Positions 17,237 to 26,655 of a stretch of DNA of 64,000 bases are shown in pieces. How positions within the stretch are numbered: the first letter of the stretch is position 1; each line of letters starts with the position of its first letter. The position numbers were made by a program, and so were the translations under genes. The DNA comes from Methanoculleus sp. (GTDB taxonomy: Archaea; Halobacteriota; Methanomicrobia; Methanomicrobiales; Methanoculleaceae), in assembly GCA_018433835.1 (NCBI GenBank), contig JAHDQM010000005.1, positions 1 to 64,000 of the forward strand, given 5' to 3'. Below the pieces are notes generated by a model, which worked only from the letters and a program-made list of their open reading frames with translations, was not told the origin of the DNA and did no database searches.

Positions 17237-17912
17237 GACTTCTCTTCCTCTCTCCTGTTGTTTTTTGTCCGAATGTCAAAAAAGGTTGACCATGCTGCAC
17301 GGAGGAACCCGGGAACAGCCGTTGTGGCCGTCGTGTCCCCCCGGACCCTCGTATTCTGGTATTACTACTCAGTCTGGATGCGTAAAAAAGATATGTTCGT
17401 CTCCGGTTCCGGTCCCGGGAGGGGCGTAATTTAATAGAATGGGGGGTGTGGTTCGTGCCTGATCCGAAAGATCCGCCCATTGCACTCCCGGGCACGGATT
17501 TCGAGGGGACATCGCCACGCACTGCCCCAGCCCCGCGGGGCGGGGAACGACTGCCGGGAGCGTAGCGGACGGCAGGAGTTTGAGCACCGCAGGTGCGTTT
17601 GAGGAGGCCGGAGGCCGGGCGGGGTGGGGGTTATAGACCGGTAACGCCTCACGAGACAGGGGAGGGGGGATGCTCCCCCCTCCCCGTCAGCCCCTCCTCG
17701 CACCTTCGGTGCTCGAACTCCGCTCCTCGAAACCCTGCGGGTTTCTCGAACTCCGTCCTTTCAGGACGTCGTTCTGCGGAGCGTCGTTCCCCCAATGGCG
17801 ATAAGCGACTGGCCGAAAGGCAGGAGCTCGAGCACCGTAGGTGCGCAGTCCCCACGGTCCACTGTACCGGGATAGTAGAGGAAAAGCAGATCCTGTTTAC
17901 CGCTGTACCTTC
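17237..17912. other. 676-bp intergenic stretch upstream of hypC
   Basis: The part nearest hypC (17237-17460) should hold the hypCAE promoter, but no TATA box stands out at the expected distance. The rest is mostly the hairpin repeat at 17520-17880. I see no credible gene on either strand. Confidence 0.5.
17520..17880. repeat. Dispersed triloop-hairpin repeat, copy B
   Basis: Many short stems with three-base loops are joined by TCGAACTC-like linkers. Examples are GCACC-GCA-GGTGC near 17585, a 12-bp G/C stem with loop TGC at 17659-17685, GCACC-TTC-GGTGC near 17701, GAAACCC-TGC-GGGTTTC near 17728, GTCCT-TTC-AGGAC near 17756 and GCACC-GTA-GGTGC near 17831. The motif CCACGGTCCACT at 17852-17863 matches copies A and C. 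Stem sequences differ but the loop length and linkers are kept. Confidence 0.75.
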
Positions 17913-18536
17913 CTACTCCTCCCGCCGAAACACCCCCTCCACCTCGGCCCGGGGGAGGTCCCTGCCCCTGACCCGCATCTGCCAGCGGTGCGTCCGGACC
18001 GAGACCGGGACGAGCGGTGCGAAGAGTTCCGCCGTCTCGGCTTCGGTGAAGTAGTGGGTGACGATCCCCTCACCCCTCCGGAAGGTCTGCGGTTCCGTCT
18101 CCGCTCCCTTCCCTGAGCGCATATCCTCGACGGAGAACCCCCGGAAGAATGCCGCCCCGCCTGGCCTGAGCACCCGGCAGACCTCGGATGCCACGGCCTT
18201 CCGGCCCGACAGGGGGAGGTGGCCGGCGACGTGGACCAGGAAGACCGCATCGAACGCTCCTCGGGAGAACGGCAGGCGTCGGGCATCGGCAACGGCGAAA
18301 TAGGCCGCCGCCGTCCCCGGGTGCCGCCGGGCGAGGGTGACGGCGCGGGGAGAGATGTCGACCGCGGTCACGCGCGAGAAGCGCCGGACGAGTGCTCCGA
18401 GGGTCTTGCCGTTCCCGCAGCCGATCTCAAGGACGGCGGCGCCGGCAGGGAGGTCCGGGAGCGGCGCCGGCGCTCCGCCCCAGAGATTCCCCCGCCTCCG
18501 GTAGTCCTCATCCCAGGCGGATGAATAGAAAGTCAC
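17913..18536 (-). CDS. SAM-dependent methyltransferase (class I)
   Basis: The 207-residue protein has motif I VLEIGCGNGKTLG (about 35-47), the acidic residue in VTAVDISP, the DARRLPF adenine-site motif and the LRPGGAAFF strand. These are hallmarks of small-molecule class I methyltransferases of the Methyltransf_11/25 type. A TATA-like TAATTAT at 18562-18571 suggests transcription starts almost at the ATG. The substrate is unknown. Confidence 0.88.
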   Translation of the reverse strand: MTFYSSAWDEDYRRRGNLWGGAPAPLPDLPAGAAVLEIGCGNGKTLGALVRRFSRVTAVDISPRAVTLARRHPGTAAAYFAVADARRLPFSRGAFDAVFLVHVAGHLPLSGRKAVASEVCRVLRPGGAAFFRGFSVEDMRSGKGAETEPQTFRRGEGIVTHYFTEAETAELFAPLVPVSVRTHRWQMRVRGRDLPRAEVEGVFRREE

Positions 18537-18746
18537 TGATCAGAGGTCGGCGCTGCCGGAGGATAATTATTCGTGCCGCCCGATCTTACGCACCGCAGGA
18601 AGAGGTGCGATGCCGGCCGATAGTTGCCCGACTGCCCTGCATCTCCGCTTTCACGGATTGGAACACGGATCCGTCCCGCGAAAAATCCCGGATCGCCGTA
18701 CGTTCCGGCAAAAATATTTATTCGGCGGTATTGAGTGATCATTACA

Positions 18747-19937
18747 GTGGATCTTGCCGATGCTGTTGCAATGATACTTGCCCTGGTGGTATTCGCAGGT
18801 CTCGTAGTGGGTCCTATAGTGACACAGGCCTCGCCGGATGTCGACGACCCGGCCACGAATCAGCCCGAAATCCTGCAGTCGACCACCCCCCGGAATCTCT
18901 CCACCGTCGTCATAGAAATCAAGGACCGGCTCTCCACCGGTCGTCCGCTCAATACGACCACCACACCCGTTCCGGAAGCGGCGGCCGAACCGGTCGTCCC
19001 CGACGGGAGTGAGACAGCACAGTCGGATGAGAACATGACCCTGACCGCACCGGACTACGACGACGATGAACTGTCCGCCCTGATTGAGACCAGCAGCGTT
19101 TCACTCATGCTGCTTGCAATGCAGAACGCTTACGCCCTCTACACCTGGGACGAAGCATCAGCGGCAAAAAGCGCCGCGACGCTCCAGGGGCACTCACAGG
19201 ACCTCTTAAACGATCTGGCCGGATTGAACATCCCTGATGAACAGGAAGACGTGAAGACCGCATTCACCCTCGCTCTTGAGTCCTACGTGACGGCTGGCGA
19301 GACCGTGCAGGAAGATGCCTCCCTCAACAGATCGCAGATAAATACAGCCCTCCTGGAACTCCGACGAGGATCGAAGTATCTCCGCGAGGCGTTCGAAAAC
19401 CTCGACCACCCGACACCATACGTGCCGCAGGAGATCACGGCGGTCAACCTTTCCGTATCCCGCTCGTATGTCGATTCCACGACCGGGGAGGAACTGATGC
19501 TCCTGCAACGGTACGTTTATGATGACCTGAATCACGCAAACGACATATCGCTTATCCTGAAGTCGGCACGGGAGATCCACACGTACTACCAGGACGGGCA
19601 GGCGGTTGTGGCCGAACCAGGGAGAGCATTCCTGCTCGTCGAGGTGAAAGTCACCAACCTGGGTCATAAAGGAGACAGCAGGGTGTATACCATCCGGACC
19701 CCCGAAGTCAGTGCGTTCACCCTTGACTATCACGGCACCGCCTATACCCCGATACAACTGCCATCCAGGACATCGCTCGGCGAATCGTACTGTGCGACGA
19801 CGCTGGAGAGGTACGGCAACAAAGACGGGTACATCATCTTCGACGTCCCGGAAGCACTGGCCCTCAGCGACTGCACTGTAGAGGTGAACCTCGGCAGCGG
19901 CATCTCCCCCGTATGGATGCTCGGAAGAGCGCTTTGA
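18747..19937 (+). CDS. Secreted or membrane-anchored protein, tandem paralogue 1, function unknown
   Basis: The protein has about 396 residues. The N-terminus is one hydrophobic segment (MILALVVFAGLVVGPIV), read as a signal or anchor. A Thr/Pro-rich stretch follows, then a helical middle (NAYALYTWDEASAAKSAATL ... LLELRRGSKYLREAFENL in parts). The C-terminal beta-rich domain has LVEVKVTNLGHKGDSRV and TPEVSAFTLDYHGTAYTPI, similar to DUF4352-type domains. GTG 18747 is chosen because a TATA box at 18712-18721 predicts a start near 18743. GTG 18735 and ATG 18771 are alternatives. The next gene encodes a paralogue. Confidence 0.65.
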   Translation: MDLADAVAMILALVVFAGLVVGPIVTQASPDVDDPATNQPEILQSTTPRNLSTVVIEIKDRLSTGRPLNTTTTPVPEAAAEPVVPDGSETAQSDENMTLTAPDYDDDELSALIETSSVSLMLLAMQNAYALYTWDEASAAKSAATLQGHSQDLLNDLAGLNIPDEQEDVKTAFTLALESYVTAGETVQEDASLNRSQINTALLELRRGSKYLREAFENLDHPTPYVPQEITAVNLSVSRSYVDSTTGEELMLLQRYVYDDLNHANDISLILKSAREIHTYYQDGQAVVAEPGRAFLLVEVKVTNLGHKGDSRVYTIRTPEVSAFTLDYHGTAYTPIQLPSRTSLGESYCATTLERYGNKDGYIIFDVPEALALSDCTVEVNLGSGISPVWMLGRAL

Positions 19938-19999
19938 GCGGTGGACGCAATCTATCGTAACGAATATCTGTTCGGTACCAAATAGTGGTAACATCAACC

Positions 20000-21094
20000 A
20001 TGAGACGCTCTCACGCAGCGATACCGCTGATAGCCGGGTGCATCGGGGCAGCCATACTCGTCTTTATGCTCTCCCCATCGGTCTGCGGGGCGGTCTTCCC
20101 CAATCCGTCGGTAACCGGATCCAGCCCGGGTGAAACCCCGGAGACGGGCGAAGTCTCCGGGACGGGAGCGGGAAATGTCTCGGCCCTCATTTCCGGACAG
20201 GCAACCGGCGACGCAGAACTAACATCGCTGATCGCCGGCAACAGCGTCCCGCTCCTGGAGCTCTCCGTGGAGCAGATACATTACCTCTATACTAAAGACA
20301 ACGCCCCGCTCCGCATCCGGGCATCCGAGACCTGCTCTCTCGCAGAACGTCTACGTGCTGAAGTTCTTGCCCTCGAAATATCTCCAGAGAATGAATCCGC
20401 ACGTTCGCACTTCATCGCCGCGCTCGACGAGTTCGCCGCAGCCGGAACCCTCTTCAGCAGGGGAGTCCCCACGGACCAGAACGTGGCGGACGACGCACTG
20501 GAACACCTTGCTCTCGGGACTGAATACCTCTCCGACGCCCTGCAGGACTGCAGTCGCCCTTCGAACGGCAGTCAGGATACCATGACGGTTTCAGCAAACC
20601 CCGCCGAGAAGGAGGTACCCGAACTCCCCGACGCCTTGCAACCCGGTGAACGGTTCTGTTACGACGATACCCGCGGTGAGAACACCGTCTCGCTGATCAT
20701 CGATCGGGCAACGTGGCTGCACGCGTTCCGGACCACCGGCACGAAGCCGGTGCAGTATACTGCAGGGTCCGGGATGTCCTACCTTCTGGTCGTGGTGAAG
20801 GCGACGCACCTCGGGCACAAGGGAGACGGCGTGAACAGTCGTCTCCAGACCCCTGGAGTGAGTGCCTTCACCCTCCATTACTCAGGAGAGACCTATCGCC
20901 CTCTGGCATCGCCCGGGCAGACCGACCGGGGCGGGTCGTACTCCGGGGTGGCCCTCAACCGGCACGAGTCCGTGGAAGGATACCTCTTCTTCGAGGTGCC
21001 CGAGAGTCTTGACCTGTCCCATGCGTATATCCAGGCAAACATCGGCAAAAACAACCCGGTCTGGCTGCTTAACGGATCGGACTCACAGCGGTAG
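20000..21094 (+). CDS. Secreted protein, tandem paralogue 2, function unknown
   Basis: The 364-residue protein starts MRRSHAAIPLIAGCIGAAIL, a standard signal peptide with a basic start. It shares the layout of the gene before it: a low-complexity Gly/Thr/Pro region, a helical middle (VEQIHYLYTKDNAPLRIRAS), and a C-terminal domain with LLVVVKATHLGHKGDGV and TPGVSAFTLHYSGETYRP. The GHKGD and VSAFTL-Y segments are nearly identical in both. The pair probably arose by duplication. A GTG at 19985 in frame was rejected because the ATG sits directly before the basic signal-peptide start. Confidence 0.7.
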   Translation: MRRSHAAIPLIAGCIGAAILVFMLSPSVCGAVFPNPSVTGSSPGETPETGEVSGTGAGNVSALISGQATGDAELTSLIAGNSVPLLELSVEQIHYLYTKDNAPLRIRASETCSLAERLRAEVLALEISPENESARSHFIAALDEFAAAGTLFSRGVPTDQNVADDALEHLALGTEYLSDALQDCSRPSNGSQDTMTVSANPAEKEVPELPDALQPGERFCYDDTRGENTVSLIIDRATWLHAFRTTGTKPVQYTAGSGMSYLLVVVKATHLGHKGDGVNSRLQTPGVSAFTLHYSGETYRPLASPGQTDRGGSYSGVALNRHESVEGYLFFEVPESLDLSHAYIQANIGKNNPVWLLNGSDSQR

Positions 21095-21128
21095 GCCCGG
21101 GGTCTTGCCGGACCTCCCACATGGGTGT

Positions 21129-21623
21129 TCACCCTTCCCGTGACGGTCCACGCAGGTCCTTTTGCCGTACGAACCGGAGCGACGCCGAGTTCATGCAGTA
21201 GCGCTTGCGGGTCGGCGGCGGCCCGTCGTCGAAGACGTGACCCAGGTGGGCGTCGCACCGCCTGCAAAGCACCTCGATCCGGCTCATGAAGAACCGGTTG
21301 TCGAGATCCGTCCTGATGTTTAAGTCCGACACAGGTTCCCAGAAACTCGGCCAGCCCGTCCCCGACTCAAACTTCGTCTTCGAGGAGAAGAGGTGGTTGC
21401 CGCAACAGACGCAGACGTACAGGCCGTCCTCCTTGCAGTCCCAGTACTTCCCGGTGAAAGCCGGCTCCGTGCCTTCCTTCCGGGCGACGGAGAACTGCTC
21501 CGGCGTCAGCTGGCGCCGCCACTCATCGTCCGATTTGACGACCCTCTCAACTTCCTCCACCTCTCCCGTTACGGCGTTGAGGACCTTCACGGTCCCGACG
21601 GTTTCTACGCCCTCTGCCCCCAT
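21129..21623 (-). CDS. msrB: Peptide methionine-(R)-S-oxide reductase
   Basis: The 164-residue protein has the MsrB zinc cysteines (CVCC around 71-74 and CRRC around 120-123), the substrate motifs GTGWPSFW and AHLGHVFDDGP, and the catalytic cysteine in RYCMNSASL. It repairs oxidised methionine. A N-terminal extension of about 25 residues precedes the usual start of the domain. GGGAGGGG before the ATG and the TATA box at 21665-21674 support this start; a longer open frame runs on upstream without family similarity. Confidence 0.94.
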   Translation of the reverse strand: MGAEGVETVGTVKVLNAVTGEVEEVERVVKSDDEWRRQLTPEQFSVARKEGTEPAFTGKYWDCKEDGLYVCVCCGNHLFSSKTKFESGTGWPSFWEPVSDLNIRTDLDNRFFMSRIEVLCRRCDAHLGHVFDDGPPPTRKRYCMNSASLRFVRQKDLRGPSREG

Positions 21624-21664
21624 CAGCACCCCTCCCGGTTCCGGCCGGCTCCTTATCCGGAGAG

Positions 21665-21674
21665 CATATAAATC
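21665..21674 (-). promoter_or_regulatory. TATA box of msrB
   Basis: The minus strand reads CGATTTATATGC, 42-51 nt before the msrB ATG. Confidence 0.6.
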
Positions 21675-21750
21675 GTTCCCCGGGTCCTGCCCGGGCGGCG
21701 GGTCGGCAGTCGCGGACACGTCGTACCTGCCTGATGCGCTTTCGTATCCG

Positions 21751-21758
21751 TTATATAT
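21751..21758 (+). promoter_or_regulatory. TATA box of the lipoprotein gene at 21780
   Basis: TTATATAT is centred 25 nt upstream of the ATG, so transcription should start at or beside the ATG (leaderless mRNA). Confidence 0.6.
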
Positions 21759-21779
21759 CCCTCCGGTCGATGAACCATC

Positions 21780-22247
21780 ATGCAGGATGTCTCTCTCCCG
21801 GGAAAGAGCCTTGTGCTCCTTCTGCTCCTCGGCTGCCTCGTCGGCGCTGTTGCCACGGCAGGCTGCACGGGGACCTCCACGGTGCCGGAAGCGCCGACCC
21901 CGACGCCCGAGGCGACACCGGCTGCTCACACCACCTACTCGCCCGCCGGGCCGCAGCCGTCGTTTTCGACCAGCGTTACCGCGGCGGAGAAGCATTTGCG
22001 CACCGACGGTTCCTGTTACTGGATCGTGACGGGGACGGTGACCAATACCGGCGATGCGCCCGCAAGAAACGTCGTCATCCGGTTCATGCTGGTCGATGAC
22101 GAAAGCAATATGATTCGGGCGACCGAAACCATTCTCGCTCCCCGGTTCCAGGCGGGCGAGACGAAGATGTTCACCATCGATCCGTTCCCCGGCGACTGCG
22201 GCCGGCAGTACCACGCCGAGATCGCCGTCACGCACGACATCCCGTAA
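21780..22247 (+). CDS. Lipoprotein with a FxLYD-like domain
   Basis: The 155-residue product has a lipoprotein signal (KSLVLLLLLGCLVGAVATAGC, cleavage before the Cys of TAGC at about 28), a Thr/Pro-rich spacer to about residue 55, and a beta-sandwich domain: WIVTGTVTNTGDAPARNVVI and FQAGETKMFTI. This pattern is typical of FxLYD domains, common on archaeal cell-surface lipoproteins. Function is unknown. Confidence 0.8.
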   Translation: MQDVSLPGKSLVLLLLLGCLVGAVATAGCTGTSTVPEAPTPTPEATPAAHTTYSPAGPQPSFSTSVTAAEKHLRTDGSCYWIVTGTVTNTGDAPARNVVIRFMLVDDESNMIRATETILAPRFQAGETKMFTIDPFPGDCGRQYHAEIAVTHDIP

Positions 22248-22305
22248 GGCTGCGGGTGAGCGTATCCGGATACGGACTCACGAACATTACAAGCGAGGAA
22301 GAAAT

Positions 22306-22974
22306 ATGAAGATACTTGGGATTAACGGAAGCCCCCGCGGTTCCCGGAGCCAGACGCTCCGGCTTGTCCAGGCAGTCCTCGACGGGGCGGAGAGTGCCGG
22401 GGCCGATGTGGAGCTCGTGGATGTCTGCAAACTCCGGATCGAGTACTGCAACGGGTGCCTGGTCTGTTGCGAACGTGGAGAGTGCGTCAAGAAAGACGAC
22501 TTTGCAGGGCTGTTCGAGAAGATGCTTTCAAGCGACGGGTTCGTCTTCGGATCGCCCAACTACATCGACTCCGTCACTGCCCAGACAAAAACCCTGCTCG
22601 ACCGGATGGCGGATGCCATCCACTGCCAGATGTTCATCGGGAAGTACGGGTGCGCCGTCTCCACGGCGGGCGGGTCCGGAGCGGACGATATCGTGGCGTA
22701 TCTCAATGGGGTCCTCCAGACCCTGGGCGCGAACACCGTGGGCGGTGTCGGCGTGGTCCTCGGGGGAGACCCGGAGACGATCGTGCCTGCGGAAGGAAGG
22801 GCCTACGAACTCGGGAGAATTCTCGCAAAGGCCATCGAGAACAGGGAGACATACCCGGAGCAGGAGAAGTTCCACGCCGCGATGCTCGAGCGAATGCGGG
22901 CGCTGATCACGGCGAACAAGGACCGCTGGCACCACGAGTACGACTACTGGCAGGCGGTCGGGCGGATGCCCTAG
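22306..22974 (+). CDS. Iron-sulfur flavoprotein (ISF) family NAD(P)H/FMN reductase
   Basis: The 222-residue flavodoxin-fold protein has the FMN phosphate loop GINGSPRGSRSQT (4-16) and the compact ISF cysteine motif CNGCLVCCERGEC (48-60), which holds a 4Fe-4S cluster. The FMN-side motif is GSPNYIDSVTAQTKTLLDR. ISF proteins pass electrons from ferredoxin to oxygen or peroxide in methanogens. GAGGAAG precedes the ATG. Its TAG stop shares the palindrome CTAG with the stop of the convergent gene. Confidence 0.92.
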   Translation: MKILGINGSPRGSRSQTLRLVQAVLDGAESAGADVELVDVCKLRIEYCNGCLVCCERGECVKKDDFAGLFEKMLSSDGFVFGSPNYIDSVTAQTKTLLDRMADAIHCQMFIGKYGCAVSTAGGSGADDIVAYLNGVLQTLGANTVGGVGVVLGGDPETIVPAEGRAYELGRILAKAIENRETYPEQEKFHAAMLERMRALITANKDRWHHEYDYWQAVGRMP

Positions 22975-25900
22975 GCCGTCCCGTTTCCTTTCGCGCGGAT
23001 CTCGTGAATGATCCGTTGCAGCCCTTCTCGAGCCTCCGGCCGCACCGCCCCGATCGCCAGGTTGAGTTCGAGAATCACCGCATCGCCCATATCGACCAGG
23101 GCGCGTTCGGCCCGCTTTCTGACCACGAGTGCATCGTCCTGGAGCGCCCGGATGAGGGGGGCGACGGCTTCCCGGCCTCCTATCCGGGCTATCGCCCTGA
23201 CGGCATTTACTCGCACCTCGATCGACGGGTCGGAGAGCGCCTCTGCAAGTACCGGCAGAGCATCGGCGCCGACCTGCTCCACCTCCGCCCACCTGTCCAG
23301 GGCTGTGAGATAGAGGGCCTGTTCTTCGCCGGTTTCCGGCTTCCAGCCGCCCGCTTCCAGCGCTTCGGCGACCCCCGCACGGAACGTTGTGTCCCCGGAG
23401 CGGAGCGCGCCGATCAGGTGGCGCCGTATGGTGTCCCCGGGGTCCTTCAGGGCCTCGAGTGCGGCATATCGGACCCGGTCGTCCACGTCGCCCAGGGCCA
23501 GGATTAACGGTTCGATGGCACGAAGATCCTCGATATATCCGAGCGACCGGGCAGCGGCAATCTGCACCGCCTCGTCCCTGTCCCGCAATGCCAGGGCCAG
23601 GGGTTCTATCACCCGGCTGCTCCCCATATAGCCCAGCGCCTCTGCAACGGCTGCCCGGACCCCGCTGTCGGGTTCCCTGCGCAGGGATCCGCTCAGAGCG
23701 TCGATAGCCCGTGCGTCTCCGATATTGCCCAGGTTTCGGGCTGCCGCGAGCCGGACAAACCGGTCAGTGTCGTTCAGGGCATCCATGAGCGGTTCGACTG
23801 CCGCCTCCTGCATCTCGCCGAGGACCCCGGCGGCGGCGAGCTGCATCTCCGGGTCCTCGTCCTTGAGCACCCTGAGCAGCCCTTCGGCGGCAGGCCGCCC
23901 CATCGCGATAAGCCGGGTGGCAGCAGACGCCTGCACCTCCACCGACCTGTCATTGAGCGCAGTGATGAGCGTGTCGATCTCCTCCCGGTCGGACTGTTCA
24001 AAGGCATTCCTGTTCACCTGCCCGGCGGAACTCTTCGTGGAGATTTCCTTACCCTCCTGTGCCTTATTACCGAAGGTGCTCTGCCACATGTTCGCCGCGC
24101 GCCGTCTCATGAGCGTGGTAGCCGCTTTTTCCCGGACCTCCAGATCCTCGTCGCTCAGGGCATATGCCAGTGCCTCGTCCGCTTTCCCCGGCTCAATCCC
24201 TCCGAGTGCATCGATTGCTGCGAGGCGCCCTTCTTTCCCTCCCCCCTGCAACACTGCCGCGAGCGGTTCGACTGCAGGGTTCCCGAATCCCCCGAGGGTC
24301 CTGGCGGCAACCACGCCGACCTCCCGGGCAGGGTCCTCGAGATGCCTGATGAGGAGCGGTATCGACCGGGGGTTCCCGATGATCCCGAGCGCCCTCGCCG
24401 CCGTCAACCGAACTACCGGCACCGGGTCGTCCAGTGCCGCTTCCAGCGGCTCAAGCGCATCAGGGCCTAACGCCGCAACAGCCGCGGCTGCAACCGACCG
24501 GACTCCGGTGTACGCGTCGCCGAACAGGCGTATGAGCGGGTCGATCGCACGCGCATCCCCGATCCGTCCGAGCGCGGCGGCAGCGGCACTGCGGACATCC
24601 TGCCCGGCATCACCGGTGAGCAGGATCAGCGCATCGACGCCCCTTGCATCCCCGATCTCACCGATTCCCTCGGCGGCGGCGATACGGACCCCTTCGTGCG
24701 GGTCGGAGAGTACCATGATGAGGAACTCGACTGCCGGACTCCCCAAGCTCTGTAACGCTGCAACCGCTGCAGCCCGGATCTCCTCGTCGTCACTCTGCAG
24801 GGCGTTGAGGTACCGCTCGATTGCTGCCTTCTCAGGGGCCTGCCCGGGGGAGTCCGGAGGTGCGGCGGGGATATCCGGCTCCGGAAGGACCATCCGGTCC
24901 TGCTTTGCGCGGGCAGGAGCCTCTTCTTTTACACGCTCCCCCTCATCGCTTGCCTGCTCATCGTCACCGGCCGGAACGAGCTGGTCCAGCGAAACCGGTA
25001 CCCTCGGTGCGGGCGGGCTCGTTACCCCGGTCCATGTCTCTTCGGCCTTTCCGTCTTCCTCCAGGAGTTCCTCGAGGTCACCGGCATCGGCAGGATGCCG
25101 GGCGGGGGGTTCCGGCACGGCGGCCTTTTCGCCGATGACGGGTTGCACCGCTTCCGTCCGCGCCGGCGGCGGGGGTTCGCGGCGGGGGGGCTGGTTGATC
25201 GGCCGGGCTGTCGGCCCGAAGTGCCCCTCGATCCGCTTCCGGGCGGCAAGCCCCTCTCTGAGTTCCCGGTCGTAATCGGAAGAGGGCGCCTGTACCGGCC
25301 TCACCCGGGAGTTCTCCTCGTGTCGCGACCTGATGTACTCCAGCGCAATCTCCGCCTGTTCGCGGAGGCCGGGGCTGTCTGATCGTGCTGCTGCGTGCAG
25401 GGCGTCGAGTGCAGGCCGCCCCAGTTGCCGCAGGGCTTCGCTCGCACCGGTGCGGACCCCCGAGTAATCGACCTCCAGGGCCCGGATGAGCGGCGAGATG
25501 GCCGGTCTCCCCATCCGGACAAGCTCGTTCCACTGCTCTTTTGCGATCAGGTATCCCGCTCTCTCGAGATCGCTCTGCGGAATCCAGTCCAGCCGGTCGA
25601 GCGCCCAGGCCGCTTCCATCCGCACCGGATGGCAGGGGTCGTTGAGCGCTCCGGCCAGCGCTGGTTTCGCCCGGTCGCTGCCCATCTCCCCCAGCGCCTC
25701 GGCGGCACGTACGCGGACGTCCGCCTGCGGGTCCTCTACCGCCCTGATGAGTGCCGGGATAGCCCGTGCGTCACGAATCTTCCCGAGCGTTCGTGCCGAC
25801 TCGCTCCGTATCCGTGGCTCCTTACTGCCAAGGGCCTTGAGGAGGGCCGGGACGGCTGCCCCCTGGAGTTTTGCAAGTTCCGCCCAGTCTTCCAGGAGGA

Positions 25901-26438
25901 AGTAAAACCACACCTTCTCCGTCAGGTCGTCGGGCGCCCAGTGCAGTGCAGAGAGCGCGCCGGCAGCCTCTCTCCGGACCGAACGATCTCTGTCGCGGAG
26001 CGCTTCGACGAGGAGGGGGATTGCCTTCCTGCCCATGGCCCGGAGCGCAATCACGGCGGCACTCCGGATCGCCGGCTGTTCATGGTGCAGTGCGGAGAGC
26101 AGCGCTTCAAAGATCGATTCGTCCGTCCCGGCGATTGCGCGGGCCATGGATGCCTGAAGGGCAGGGCTTGCCCGGTTGATCAGGGCGAGAAGCAGGGGGA
26201 CGGATGAAACGCCGGCGGAAGCAAGGGCTTCCGCCATCCGGAGCCGTGATGCGGGCCCGGCATTCTCCAGCGCACCGAGGAGTTCCGGGACGGCGGAGAC
26301 CCCGAGAGCAGAGAGCGTTCGCGCGGCATCGGCGCGGCGACCGGGTTCTTCTCCGTCCAGGGCGTCGATCAGGCCGGGATAGTCTTTCGTCTGCCACAAT
26401 CCTTCGATATTCGTCCGGAGTTTATCAAAGAATGCCAT
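22971..26438 (-). CDS. Very large HEAT/PBS-lyase-repeat protein
   Basis: The 1155-residue protein is built almost entirely of 31-residue HEAT-like repeats of the type AVRALGEIGDARAIDPLIRAL. There is a N-terminal array (about 30-390), a Pro/Glu-rich linker of about 150 residues, a middle array, a short polar insert (about 835-870), then a C-terminal array. Such scaffolds bind proteins or, in the PBS-lyase subgroup, tetrapyrroles. No enzymatic motif is visible. The ATG at 26438 (MAFFDKLRTNIEGLW) follows a TATA box at 26498-26508; an upstream in-frame ATG lies too close to that box. Confidence 0.9.
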   Translation of the reverse strand: MAFFDKLRTNIEGLWQTKDYPGLIDALDGEEPGRRADAARTLSALGVSAVPELLGALENAGPASRLRMAEALASAGVSSVPLLLALINRASPALQASMARAIAGTDESIFEALLSALHHEQPAIRSAAVIALRAMGRKAIPLLVEALRDRDRSVRREAAGALSALHWAPDDLTEKVWFYFLLEDWAELAKLQGAAVPALLKALGSKEPRIRSESARTLGKIRDARAIPALIRAVEDPQADVRVRAAEALGEMGSDRAKPALAGALNDPCHPVRMEAAWALDRLDWIPQSDLERAGYLIAKEQWNELVRMGRPAISPLIRALEVDYSGVRTGASEALRQLGRPALDALHAAARSDSPGLREQAEIALEYIRSRHEENSRVRPVQAPSSDYDRELREGLAARKRIEGHFGPTARPINQPPRREPPPPARTEAVQPVIGEKAAVPEPPARHPADAGDLEELLEEDGKAEETWTGVTSPPAPRVPVSLDQLVPAGDDEQASDEGERVKEEAPARAKQDRMVLPEPDIPAAPPDSPGQAPEKAAIERYLNALQSDDEEIRAAAVAALQSLGSPAVEFLIMVLSDPHEGVRIAAAEGIGEIGDARGVDALILLTGDAGQDVRSAAAAALGRIGDARAIDPLIRLFGDAYTGVRSVAAAAVAALGPDALEPLEAALDDPVPVVRLTAARALGIIGNPRSIPLLIRHLEDPAREVGVVAARTLGGFGNPAVEPLAAVLQGGGKEGRLAAIDALGGIEPGKADEALAYALSDEDLEVREKAATTLMRRRAANMWQSTFGNKAQEGKEISTKSSAGQVNRNAFEQSDREEIDTLITALNDRSVEVQASAATRLIAMGRPAAEGLLRVLKDEDPEMQLAAAGVLGEMQEAAVEPLMDALNDTDRFVRLAAARNLGNIGDARAIDALSGSLRREPDSGVRAAVAEALGYMGSSRVIEPLALALRDRDEAVQIAAARSLGYIEDLRAIEPLILALGDVDDRVRYAALEALKDPGDTIRRHLIGALRSGDTTFRAGVAEALEAGGWKPETGEEQALYLTALDRWAEVEQVGADALPVLAEALSDPSIEVRVNAVRAIARIGGREAVAPLIRALQDDALVVRKRAERALVDMGDAVILELNLAIGAVRPEAREGLQRIIHEIRAKGNGTA

Positions 26439-26655
26439 GTCCCTTATCCATCGAACACGTATCCGGGGTGCTGCTTGACCGGATCTCTGTTTATTTAGAT
26501 TATATTCTCTATTCGTAACCAATAAATCTTCCATTTCGTGTCTTGAGGTGCGCCGCAGTCACAAACGCGATCTGTCCGCCCGGTTCGCGATTTCTCTCAG
26601 CCAGGCCCGGCAGATGCGAATCTTTATCGGTGCAGGACCGGTATACGGAGACCCT

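Noticed and set aside
23725-25275. A 516-codon plus-strand frame with Ser/Ala-rich sequence
   Set aside because: It is the complement of the HEAT-repeat gene; the repeat periodicity keeps the antisense frame open.
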